8,319 nt of DNA, taken from assembly GCA_012514835.1 (NCBI GenBank), contig JAAYZM010000489.1:1-8319 (forward strand), written 5' to 3'. Within the stretch, counting starts at the first letter, position 1. Every line of letters starts with the position of its first letter. The notes below the pieces were generated by a model that saw only the letters and a list, made by a program, of their open reading frames with translations, was not told the DNA's origin and made no database searches. Both the position numbers and the translations under genes were made by a program. This stretch comes from Actinomycetales bacterium. Lineage in GTDB: Bacteria; Actinomycetota; Actinomycetes; Actinomycetales; Cellulomonadaceae. Shown piece by piece: positions 1-6,016 of the stretch.

Positions 1-1835
1 CGATGCTCCATCAGACCGGCGCGTTCGGCGAGCACGCCAACGTCGCAGAGCGCGCGATGGACTCGATGGACCAGGAGCAGGAGCGTGGCATCACGATCCT
101 CGCGAAGAACACCGCGGTGCGCTACCGCGGTCCCGCGGCCGTCGCGGCGGGGGAGCCGGACGGCATCACGATCAACGTGATCGACACCCCGGGCCACGCG
201 GACTTCGGTGGCGAGGTCGAGCGCGGCCTGTCCATGGTGGACGGCGTCGTCCTGCTGGTCGACGCGAGCGAGGGGCCCCTGCCCCAGACGCGCTTCGTGC
301 TGCGCAAGGCCCTCGCGGCCAAGCTCCCCGTGATCCTCGTCGTCAACAAGGTGGACCGCTCCGACGCGCGCATCGACGAGGTGGTCGCGGAGGCGACGGA
401 CCTGCTGCTGGGCCTCGCGAGCGACCTGCACGACGAGGTCCCGGACCTCGACCTCGACTCGATCCTCGACGTGCCCGTGGTCTACGCGGCGGCGAAGGCG
501 CGCCGCGCGACGCTCGACCAGCCCGCGGACGGCACGCTGCCGGACAACGAGGACCTCGAGCCGCTGTTCGCGACGATCCTCGAGAAGATCCCCGCGCCCA
601 CGTACACGGAGGGCGCGCCGCTCCAGGCGCACGTGACGAACCTCGACGCGTCGCCGTTCCTGGGCCGTCTCGCCCTGCTGCGCGTGTTCAACGGCACGAT
701 CCGCAAGGGTCAGCAGGTCGCGTGGGCGCGCTCGGACGGCTCGATCCAGTCCGTGAAGATCACCGAGCTGCTCGAGACGAAGGCGCTCGAGCGCGTCCCG
801 ACCACCGAGGCGCGCCCGGGCGACATCGTGGCCGTCGCGGGCATCCCCGAGATCACGATCGGCGAGACGCTCACGGACCTCGAGGACCCGCGCCCGCTCC
901 CGCTCATCACGGTGGACGACCCGGCGATCTCGATGACCATTGGCATCAACACCTCGCCGCTCGCGGGCAAGGGCGGCAAGGGCCACAAGGTCACGGCCCG
1001 CCAGGTCAAGGACCGCCTCGACGCCGAGCTGGTCGGCAACGTCTCGCTGCGCGTGCTCCCCACGGAGCGCCCCGACGCGTGGGAGGTGCAGGGCCGCGGC
1101 GAGCTGGCCCTCGCGATCCTCGTGGAGCAGATGCGCCGCGAGGGCTTCGAGCTCACGGTCGGCAAGCCGCAGGTGGTCACGCGCCAGGTGGACGGCAAGG
1201 TCCACGAGCCCATGGAGCACATGACGATCGACGTGCCCGAGGAGTACCTCGGCGCCGTGACGCAGCTCCTCGCACAGCGCAAGGGCCGCATGGAGACCAT
1301 GACGAACCACGGCACCGGTTGGGTCCGCATGGAGTTCGTGGTCCCCGCGCGCGGCCTCATCGGCTTCCGCACGCAGTTCCTCACCGAGACGCGCGGCACG
1401 GGCATCGCGTCCTCGATCGGGCACGGCTACGAGCCGTGGGCGGGCCCCATCGAGACGCGCAGCACGGGCTCGCTCGTCGCGGACCGTCAGGGCAAGGTCA
1501 CGCCGTTCGCGATGATCAACCTCCAGGAGCGCGGCTCGTTCTTCGTCGAGCCCACGGCCGAGGTCTACGAGGGCCAGGTGGTGGGCGAGAACTCGCGCGG
1601 CGAGGACATGGACGTCAACATCACGAAGGAGAAGAAGCTCACCAACATGCGAGCTTCGACGTCGGACTCCTTCGAGAACCTCGTGCCGCCGCGCAAGCTC
1701 ACGCTCGAGGAGTCCCTCGAGTTCGCGCGCGAGGACGAGTGCGTCGAGGTGACGCCCGAGATCGTGCGCATCCGCAAGGTGGTCCTCGACCAGACGGAGC
1801 GCGCGCGGATCACGGCGCGGTCCAAGCGGGCCTGA
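1..1835 (+). CDS. typA: TypA/BipA ribosome-binding GTPase, 5'-truncated by the window edge
   Basis: Translational GTPase of the TypA/BipA family, which binds the ribosome and supports ribosome assembly and stress or low-temperature growth. The 610 visible residues begin about 25 residues into the family sequence, so the P-loop (G1) and the true start lie upstream; the ATG at position 3 is an internal Met. Counting from that Met, the sequence shows ERGITI with the G2 Thr at 31, G3 DTPGH at 61-65 (His65 is the catalytic His), G4 NKVD at 115-118 and a G5-like AAAK at 162-165. A domain-II beta barrel (about 205-300), an EF-G-like domain (about 303-385), the ARGLIGFR segment (449-456) and the TypA-specific C-terminal domain with KKLTNMRAS (544-552) follow. 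Compared with E. coli TypA there are about ten extra residues at 43-54 just before G3; actinobacterial homologues also vary here. The stop is one base before mshB, implying coupling. Identification is near certain. Confidence 0.97.
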   Translation, partial: MLHQTGAFGEHANVAERAMDSMDQEQERGITILAKNTAVRYRGPAAVAAGEPDGITINVIDTPGHADFGGEVERGLSMVDGVVLLVDASEGPLPQTRFVLRKALAAKLPVILVVNKVDRSDARIDEVVAEATDLLLGLASDLHDEVPDLDLDSILDVPVVYAAAKARRATLDQPADGTLPDNEDLEPLFATILEKIPAPTYTEGAPLQAHVTNLDASPFLGRLALLRVFNGTIRKGQQVAWARSDGSIQSVKITELLETKALERVPTTEARPGDIVAVAGIPEITIGETLTDLEDPRPLPLITVDDPAISMTIGINTSPLAGKGGKGHKVTARQVKDRLDAELVGNVSLRVLPTERPDAWEVQGRGELALAILVEQMRREGFELTVGKPQVVTRQVDGKVHEPMEHMTIDVPEEYLGAVTQLLAQRKGRMETMTNHGTGWVRMEFVVPARGLIGFRTQFLTETRGTGIASSIGHGYEPWAGPIETRSTGSLVADRQGKVTPFAMINLQERGSFFVEPTAEVYEGQVVGENSRGEDMDVNITKEKKLTNMRASTSDSFENLVPPRKLTLEESLEFAREDECVEVTPEIVRIRKVVLDQTERARITARSKRA

Positions 1836-1836
1836 C

Positions 1837-2685
1837 GTGCCCGGGCTCCTCGCGGTCCACGCCCACCCCGACGACGAGACGCTCTGGACGGGCGCCCTCC
1901 TCGCGACGTGGGCGCGCACGGGCGGCGTCGAGCTCGTGACGTGCACGCGCGGGGAGCGCGGTGAGGTGATCGGGGAGGCGCTCGCGCACCTCGAGGGAGA
2001 CGGTCCCGCCCTTGCGGTGCACCGCGAGGGAGAGCTTGCGGCGGCGCTCGCGGCGCTCGGGGTGGCGCGGCGCGCCTTCCTCGACGAGCTCGCCGACGAC
2101 GGCGCCCCCCGGGCGGCCGCGCGCCTCGAGGACTCAGGCATGGTCTGGGTGTCCCCGGGCGTCGCGGGCCCTGCCCCTGACGCCCCGGCGTCGGCCTTCT
2201 CGCTCGCGGACCTCGAGGCCACCGCAGCCGTGCTCGCGCGCCGTCTCGCCGCGACCGCGCCTGACGTGGTCGTCACGTACGGGCCCGACGGCGGCTACGG
2301 GCACCCCGACCACGTGCGTGCGCATCAGATGACGATGCGCGCGGTGGCCCGGCACGTTGCTGCTGGTGGACCCGCCCCCGTCGTGCTGTGGGCCGTGCCC
2401 GCACACCGGGTCGCGGAGGTCCGGGCGAGCGGCGGTCCGCGCGTCGAGGTGCCGGTGGCACCCGTGGTGGACCAGGTGGCCGCAGCGATGCGCGCGCACG
2501 CGACCCAGGTCCAGGCAGTCACGGAAGGCGCGGGCACGATCGACACGGGCACGATCAGCTTCGCGCTGAGCAACGACGTCCCGCTGCAGGTCGGGCCGGT
2601 CGAGGTGTTCGAGCCCGCGCCGGGCCCCGTGCGCGCGCTCGCATGGCCCGCGGGCGTCGACGCGCCCGGCTGGCCGGTACCGTGA
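1837..2685 (+). CDS. mshB: MshB, GlcNAc-Ins deacetylase of mycothiol biosynthesis
   Basis: Zinc-dependent deacetylase of the PIG-L/LmbE family. MshB removes the acetyl group from 1-O-(2-acetamido-2-deoxy-glucopyranosyl)-myo-inositol, the second committed stage of mycothiol synthesis in actinobacterial cytoplasm. The 282-residue product has the AHPDDE motif at 9-14 (His10 and Asp13 as zinc ligands, Asp12 as general base) and GGYGHPDH at 152-159 (His159 third zinc ligand; Tyr154 and His156 match catalytic Tyr142 and His144 of M. tuberculosis MshB). GERGEVIGE (39-47) and EDSGM (98-102) favour MshB over the related conjugate amidase Mca, which usually has GERGD. The GTG start is chosen because it puts the family N-terminus in register, one base after the typA stop. 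No convincing Shine-Dalgarno precedes it, which suits translational coupling. Length is close to the roughly 300 of the mycobacterial enzyme. Confidence 0.95.
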   Translation: MPGLLAVHAHPDDETLWTGALLATWARTGGVELVTCTRGERGEVIGEALAHLEGDGPALAVHREGELAAALAALGVARRAFLDELADDGAPRAAARLEDSGMVWVSPGVAGPAPDAPASAFSLADLEATAAVLARRLAATAPDVVVTYGPDGGYGHPDHVRAHQMTMRAVARHVAAGGPAPVVLWAVPAHRVAEVRASGGPRVEVPVAPVVDQVAAAMRAHATQVQAVTEGAGTIDTGTISFALSNDVPLQVGPVEVFEPAPGPVRALAWPAGVDAPGWPVP

Positions 2686-3032
2686 GCGGCATGCTCGCTC
2701 GTTCCGGTCGCATCGCCTCGTGCCTCCTCCTCGGGATCGCGGTCGGCGCCGTCGGGACCGTCATGCACCGTTCCACGCCCCCGTGGGGCCTCGCGCTCGG
2801 CCTCGCCGTGGTGCTCGCCGCGGGCGTGTTCGCTCGCGCGTGGGAAGGCTGGAGCGGCTCGCTCGCGTTCGCCGCCGGTTGGGTCGGAACGGTCCTCGCG
2901 CTGTGGCAGGTGGGACCGGGCGGGGACATCCTCGTGCCCGCGCTCGGCGGCTGGGGCAACGTATGGATCCTTGGTGGCGTGGTCGCGCTCGGGCTGCCGC
3001 TCATGGCACCGAGCCGGTGGTTCGAGGACTGA
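2682..3032 (+). CDS. Small four-helix membrane protein linked to mshB (DUF6113-like)
   Basis: Hydrophobic protein of 116 residues from GTG 2682, or 113 from ATG 2691. Four membrane segments can be read from the GTG start: about 11-28, 35-52, 60-76 and 93-109, with short connecting loops and a charged tail ending in RWFED. There are no enzyme motifs or conserved polar clusters. A small membrane protein directly after mshB recurs in actinobacteria (Rv1171 follows mshB Rv1170 in M. tuberculosis), and I believe the family is DUF6113, though this is from memory and untested here. The GTG start overlaps the mshB stop as GTGA, a classic coupling arrangement. The ATG lies seven bases after a TACCGT box and could serve a leaderless internal transcript, so the start is unresolved. 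Function is unknown; location suggests, but does not show, an envelope or redox link to mycothiol. Confidence 0.8.
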   Translation: MSGMLARSGRIASCLLLGIAVGAVGTVMHRSTPPWGLALGLAVVLAAGVFARAWEGWSGSLAFAAGWVGTVLALWQVGPGGDILVPALGGWGNVWILGGVVALGLPLMAPSRWFED

Positions 3033-3035
3033 GTG

Positions 3036-3533
3036 ATGGACCGTGACCGGTACCGCACCGCGATCGGGCGCCTGCCCGCCGGGGTCGGGGTCGTGAGCCT
3101 CCACCTGCGCGGGATCGACCTCGCGAGCACCGTCAGTGCCGTCGCTTCCGTGTCGCTCGACCCCGCGCTGCTGCTGTTCTGCGTGCACTCTGACGCGCGC
3201 GTGCGCGAGGCGCTCGACGAGCAGGACGCGTGGGTGCTGTCCGTCCTTGCCGACCACCAGGGCCCCGTCGCGGACTGGCTCGCCTCGCCCGGGCGCCCCG
3301 CGTTCGACCAGCTCGCGCGGGTCCCGCACGCGCGCGACACCACGTCAGGGGCCGCCGTCGTCGGCGAGAGCGCCGCGTGGTTCTCGTGCCGCACGCACGC
3401 GATCCATCCCGCCGGGGACCACGACATCGTGGTGGGTGAGGTGCTCGACCTCGGTGAGGGCGAGCCCACCGCGGGAGGACTCGTGCACCACCGCGGGCGG
3501 TTGCGCGCCGTCGCGCCCAGGAGCGGAACGTAG
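3036..3533 (+). CDS. Flavin reductase-like FMN-binding domain protein
   Basis: Single-domain protein of 165 residues resembling the flavin reductase family (HpaC/NtaB/ActVB-like split barrel). Such proteins reduce free FMN or FAD with NAD(P)H for partner monooxygenases, or act as flavin-bound reductases. Visible family signatures are the N-terminal LPAGVGVVSL (13-22), the flavin-contacting stretch with ASVSLDPALLLFCV (37-50), GDHDIVVGEVLDL (127-139, usual form GDHxIxxGxV) and the C-terminal GGLVHHRGRLRAV (147-159, usual form LxxHxGxY). A GTG codon at 3033 is also in frame and abuts the preceding stop. ATG 3036 is preferred because GAGG at 3024-3027 sits eight bases upstream, but both are possible. 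It appears to belong to the typA-mshB operon. No monooxygenase partner is encoded in the window, so substrate and partner are unknown. An F420- or heme-binding split-barrel role cannot be excluded. Confidence 0.85.
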   Translation: MDRDRYRTAIGRLPAGVGVVSLHLRGIDLASTVSAVASVSLDPALLLFCVHSDARVREALDEQDAWVLSVLADHQGPVADWLASPGRPAFDQLARVPHARDTTSGAAVVGESAAWFSCRTHAIHPAGDHDIVVGEVLDLGEGEPTAGGLVHHRGRLRAVAPRSGT

Positions 3534-3536
3534 ACT
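3531..3536 (+). promoter_or_regulatory. Possible -10 box before the VanW gene
   Basis: TAGACT fits the actinobacterial TANNNT -10 pattern and overlaps the flavin reductase stop codon. It would give a leader of about 30 bases. No convincing -35 is seen at the normal distance, so this rests on the hexamer and its place in the 40-bp gap. Confidence 0.3.
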
Positions 3537-3564
3537 CCACCGCTAACGACGCGCGGAACCAGGC

Positions 3565-3570
3565 GGGGAG
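3565..3570 (+). promoter_or_regulatory. Ribosome binding site of the VanW gene
   Basis: GGGGAG lies three bases before ATG 3574. It is purine-rich and fits the start that gives the charged N-terminus followed by a membrane anchor. The spacing is shorter than usual. Confidence 0.6.
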
Positions 3571-3573
3571 CAC

Positions 3574-5322
3574 ATGGCGAAGGACGAGACGACGACGGCG
3601 GACACCCACCCGCTCGACGCGTTCGCGGGGGCCGAGAAGCCCCGGCGCAGGGCAGGGCGCGTCGTGGGGGCCGTCGCGGCGGTCGTCATCGTGGTCGCCG
3701 CGGGCTACGTCGGTGCGAGCTGGGCGCTCGCGGACACCGTCCCGCGCGGCGTGACCGTCGCGGGCGTGGACATCGGCGGGCAGCAGGCGGAGGTCGCCGT
3801 CGCGACGCTCACGGAAGAGCTGCGCGCCGTGACCACCGAGCCGATCGTCGTGACCGCCGGCGAGAGCTCCGTCTCGCTCGACCCCGTCGTCGCGGGCCTG
3901 ACCTTCGACGCCGACGCGACCGTCGACGCGCTCACGGGCTTCACGCTCGAGCCCGCGCGGCTGTGGCAGCACCTCTTCGGGCTCGGCGAGCAGCCGCCCG
4001 TCACGCGCGTGGAGCGCACGGCGCTCGACGCGGCCGTCGCGACGGCGGGCGTCGGGCTGCTCAAGGACCCCGTGGACGGACGCATCGTCTTCGCGGACGG
4101 CGCGGCCCACGCGAGCGCCGCGGAGCAGGGGATCGCTCTCGACGAGCGCGCCGCGGCCGAGCTGTTGCGCCGCACGTGGCTCACCGCGCCCCGGCCCGTC
4201 GAGCTGCCGACCCTCGCCGTCGCGCCCACCATCACGCAGGAGGAGACGGACCGCGCGCTCGCCCAGCTCGCGAAGCCGCTCGCGTCCGGACCCGTGGGCG
4301 TGGTGGTCGAGGGGCAGGTCGCCGAGCTGCCCGTCGGCGTCATCACGGCGGCCGCGACGATCTTCCCCGAGGGCGACATGCTCCAGCTGCGCCTCGACGG
4401 CGAGCAGCTCGTGGACGAGATCCTCAAGCGCACCACGGACCTGCTGTCCGACGCCGAGGACGCGCGCTTCGAGTTCGTCAAGGGCAAGCCGACGATCGTC
4501 GCGGGCACGGCCGGCTCGACGCTCGACCCCGAGCACGTCGCCATGGCGGTGCGCAACGCGGCCCTCGGCTCGCCGCGCACCGCGAACGTGGTCCTGACCC
4601 CGGTGGACCCCGACCAGACCACGAAGGCGCTCGAGGAGCTCGGCATCACCGAGCTCGTGTCGACCTTCGACACCCCGCTCACGAACGACTCGGTGCGCAC
4701 CAAGAACCTCATCCGGGGCGCGGAGCTCGTCACCGGGGTGCTCGTCGAGCCCGGAGAGACGTTCTCCCTCAACGACACGATCGGTCCCATCACTGCCGAG
4801 AACGGGTACTTCGACTCGACCGTGGTGGTCAACGGCGTGATCCAGCCCGGCATCGGGGGCGGGCTGTCCCAGATGGGCACCACGATGTTCAACGCGGCGT
4901 ACTTCGCAGGTTTCGAGGACGTCGAGCACCGCCCCCACACGTACTGGTTCTCCCGCTACCCCGAGGGGCGCGAGGCGACCATCTACGAGGGCGCGATCGA
5001 CGTGAAGTGGAAGAACACCACGCCGTACGGTGCCCTGCTGCGCTCGTACGTCAAGGACAACCGGATCTACGTCGAGGTGTGGGGCACCAAGCACTTCGAG
5101 GTCCAGACCTCGAAGTCGGCGCGCTCACGGATCGTGGCCCCGACCACGCGGTACTCGCAGGCCGCCGGGTGCATCTCCCAGTCCGCGGGCAACCCGGGCT
5201 TCCAGGTGACCAACACGCGCATCCTGCTCCTCGAGGGCGAGCAGGTCGAGAAGAAGTCCTTCACGTGGAGCTACAACCCGCAGGACGCGATCGTGTGCGG
5301 GCCCAAGCCCAAGGACGACTGA
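3574..5322 (+). CDS. Membrane-anchored VanW-domain envelope protein with two peptidoglycan-binding-like modules
   Basis: Protein of 582 residues. A short cytoplasmic, basic N-terminus (KPRRR at 22-26) precedes one transmembrane helix (about 29-52); the rest should be extracytoplasmic. The segment starting PRGVTVAGVDIGG (57-69) is typical of the first PG_binding_4-type repeat (about 57-200). A second alpha/beta repeat follows (about 215-345). The VanW domain spans about 360-495, with FSLNDTIGP (397-405), GGGLSQMGTTMFNAA (428-442), HRPHTYWFSRYPEGREATI (452-470) and NTTPYGALL (481-489). A C-terminal beta-rich tail (about 497-575) resembles the G5-like region of related proteins and carries the only two cysteines, Cys533 and Cys575, which could form a disulfide outside the cell. 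Many VanW proteins have GGGVCQ where this one has GGGLSQ (Ser432). A role in the cell wall is likely; the exact reaction is not established. A VanW domain alone does not indicate vancomycin resistance. Confidence 0.9.
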   Translation: MAKDETTTADTHPLDAFAGAEKPRRRAGRVVGAVAAVVIVVAAGYVGASWALADTVPRGVTVAGVDIGGQQAEVAVATLTEELRAVTTEPIVVTAGESSVSLDPVVAGLTFDADATVDALTGFTLEPARLWQHLFGLGEQPPVTRVERTALDAAVATAGVGLLKDPVDGRIVFADGAAHASAAEQGIALDERAAAELLRRTWLTAPRPVELPTLAVAPTITQEETDRALAQLAKPLASGPVGVVVEGQVAELPVGVITAAATIFPEGDMLQLRLDGEQLVDEILKRTTDLLSDAEDARFEFVKGKPTIVAGTAGSTLDPEHVAMAVRNAALGSPRTANVVLTPVDPDQTTKALEELGITELVSTFDTPLTNDSVRTKNLIRGAELVTGVLVEPGETFSLNDTIGPITAENGYFDSTVVVNGVIQPGIGGGLSQMGTTMFNAAYFAGFEDVEHRPHTYWFSRYPEGREATIYEGAIDVKWKNTTPYGALLRSYVKDNRIYVEVWGTKHFEVQTSKSARSRIVAPTTRYSQAAGCISQSAGNPGFQVTNTRILLLEGEQVEKKSFTWSYNPQDAIVCGPKPKDD

Positions 5323-5347
5323 CGGCACCCCAGACCACGCGGGCCGC

Positions 5348-5382
5348 CGACGCGCTCAGCCGCGCTCGCGGTAGGCGCGTCG
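5348..5382. terminator. GC-rich hairpin at the convergent junction, candidate bidirectional terminator
   Basis: CGACGCGC (5348-5355) pairs perfectly with GCGCGTCG (5375-5382). Inside it, CCGC (5360-5363) pairs with GCGG (5368-5371) around a GCTC loop. The structure begins 25 bases after the VanW stop and covers the end of the minus-strand gene. No T-tract follows on either strand, as is common for candidate terminators in high-GC actinobacteria, so termination is inferred from position and structure only. Confidence 0.45.
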
Positions 5383-5598
5383 CTCGGGCGGCGGGGGGAC
5401 CACCTTGCCGACGGCGATCTCGGCAGCCTCGATGCGCTCCGTCCCGGTGTGCCCGAGCACCTCGACGGCCTCGGCCGAGCGGTACACGAGCTCGCCCAGA
5501 ACGTCGCTGTAGCCACCCTCGGGAAGACGACGGCGCACCACGACCCGTGACCCGAGCGGCCACTCGAGCCATGGCGGGGAGTCCTGCTTGGTGCCCAT
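5356..5598 (-). CDS. Standalone SH3-like module related to the N-terminus of actinobacterial GNAT proteins
   Basis: Protein of 80 residues. WPLGSRVVVRRRLPEGGYSD (13-32) continues into a VLGELVYR strand, then HTGTERIEAAEIAVGKVVPPPPERR (50-74). This beta-rich pattern with the terminal VGKVVPPPP resembles, from memory, the SH3-like domain that precedes the GNAT catalytic domain in actinobacterial acetyltransferases often located beside fdxA. Here the gene ends right after that module and no GNAT motif (Q/RxxGxG/A) exists in it. Downstream lies only the VanW gene on the other strand, so the catalytic half is absent rather than frameshifted. The ATG start is supported by the TAGTAT box seven bases upstream, which suggests a leaderless mRNA. 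It diverges from fdxA. Function is unknown; automatic labels such as 'putative acetyltransferase' would be misleading. Confidence 0.75.
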   Translation of the reverse strand: MGTKQDSPPWLEWPLGSRVVVRRRLPEGGYSDVLGELVYRSAEAVEVLGHTGTERIEAAEIAVGKVVPPPPERRAYRERG

Positions 5599-5604
5599 GT
5601 GGGG

Positions 5605-5610
5605 GATACT
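5605..5610 (+). promoter_or_regulatory. Possible -10 box of the fdxA-dapC transcript
   Basis: GATACT resembles an actinobacterial -10 and overlaps the minus-strand -10, making a compact bidirectional promoter. It would give an fdxA leader of about 65 bases containing the 18-bp palindrome. No clear -35 is visible. Confidence 0.35.
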
Positions 5611-5611
5611 A
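5606..5611 (-). promoter_or_regulatory. -10 box for a leaderless minus-strand transcript
   Basis: Read on the minus strand this is TAGTAT, a good TANNNT match, with seven bases between it and the ATG at 5598. That distance puts transcription start at or next to the A of the start codon. No Shine-Dalgarno lies between, consistent with leaderless translation. The -35 region is weak. Confidence 0.5.
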
Positions 5612-5649
5612 GGCCCGAGCGCCCGGTGCGCGCAGAGCCAACCACTTCA

Positions 5650-5667
5650 CGGCCTCCCGGGAGGCCG
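5650..5667. repeat. Perfect 18-bp palindrome in the fdxA leader
   Basis: CGGCCTCCCGGGAGGCCG is its own reverse complement over all 18 bases and ends three bases before the fdxA Shine-Dalgarno. As RNA it can form a seven-pair hairpin with a CCGG loop. As DNA it is a candidate dimer-binding operator. The left-arm CCTCC (5653-5657) is also complementary to the GGAGG of the ribosome binding site. Confidence 0.7.
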
Positions 5668-5670
5668 ACC

Positions 5671-5676
5671 GGAGGA
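5671..5676 (+). promoter_or_regulatory. Ribosome binding site deciding the fdxA start
   Basis: GGAGGA with a six-base spacer to GTG 5683 is near ideal. It selects this GTG over the in-frame GTG at 5599, which would add 28 non-conserved residues and overlap the promoter region. Confidence 0.85.
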
Positions 5677-5682
5677 CCGACC

Positions 5683-6006
5683 GTGACCTACGTGATCGCC
5701 AAGCCTTGCGTTGACGTCAAGGACAAGGCGTGCGTCGAGGAATGCCCCGTCGACTGCATCTACGAGGGCAAACGATCGCTCTACATCCACCCGGACGAGT
5801 GCGTCGACTGCGGGGCGTGCGAGCCGGTGTGCCCTGTCGAGGCGATCTACTACGAGGACGACGTCCCCGAGCAGTGGAGCGAGTACTACGACGTCAACGT
5901 GCACTTCTTCGACGACCTCGGTTCGCCCGGCGGGGCCGCGAAGCTCGGTCTGATCGAGAAGGACCACCCGGTCGTGGCCGCCCTGCCGCCCCAGACCGGC
6001 GAGTAG
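5683..6006 (+). CDS. fdxA: 7Fe ferredoxin FdxA (3Fe-4S plus 4Fe-4S)
   Basis: Small soluble electron carrier of 107 residues, close in pattern to mycobacterial FdxC and Azotobacter vinelandii ferredoxin I. Cysteine positions equal those of A. vinelandii FdI plus one. By that alignment Cys9, Cys17 and Cys50 hold the 3Fe-4S cluster, and Cys21, Cys40, Cys43 and Cys46 hold the 4Fe-4S cluster. Cys25 is the free cysteine next to the cluster. The first motif lacks the central CxxC cysteine (Val12), as expected for a 3Fe site. The C-terminal part, with DDVPEQW (59-65) and GSPGGAAKLG (80-89), is the actinobacterial type. GTG 5683 is chosen from the strong ribosome binding site and the conserved MTYVIA N-terminus. 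The gene is ten bases upstream of dapC and probably co-transcribed, an arrangement also seen as Rv1177-Rv1178. Redox partners are not encoded nearby. Confidence 0.97.
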   Translation: MTYVIAKPCVDVKDKACVEECPVDCIYEGKRSLYIHPDECVDCGACEPVCPVEAIYYEDDVPEQWSEYYDVNVHFFDDLGSPGGAAKLGLIEKDHPVVAALPPQTGE

Positions 6007-6016
6007 CCCGCGCTCG

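Noticed and set aside
3..5. ATG at position 3 as the typA start
   Set aside because: A TypA starting here would lack the P-loop GTP-binding motif; this Met is internal and the gene continues upstream of the window.
722..1939. 405-residue plus-strand frame overlapping typA and the start of mshB
   Set aside because: Arg/Gly/His-rich +1-type shadow of typA with no domain.
3133..5094. 653-residue minus-strand open frame opposite the flavin reductase and VanW genes
   Set aside because: It is rich in Arg, Gly, Val and Asp in the low-complexity way of GC-rich antisense frames, shows no domain, and lies opposite two genes with clear family motifs.
3574..5322. VanW gene as a vancomycin-resistance determinant
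   Set aside because: No vanHAX-type ligase, dehydrogenase or dipeptidase, nor a VanRS pair, is nearby. The two PG-binding-like modules and anchor are typical of ordinary actinobacterial envelope proteins.
3963..5612. 549-residue plus-strand frame overlapping the VanW gene and running into the divergent region
   Set aside because: Arg/Ala/Gly-rich frame-shifted reading of VanW with no motif; it also crosses the minus-strand gene.
5599..5682. N-terminal extension of fdxA from GTG 5599
   Set aside because: The 28 extra residues are Pro/Arg/Gly-rich and not part of the ferredoxin family, while GTG 5683 has a near-perfect ribosome binding site.
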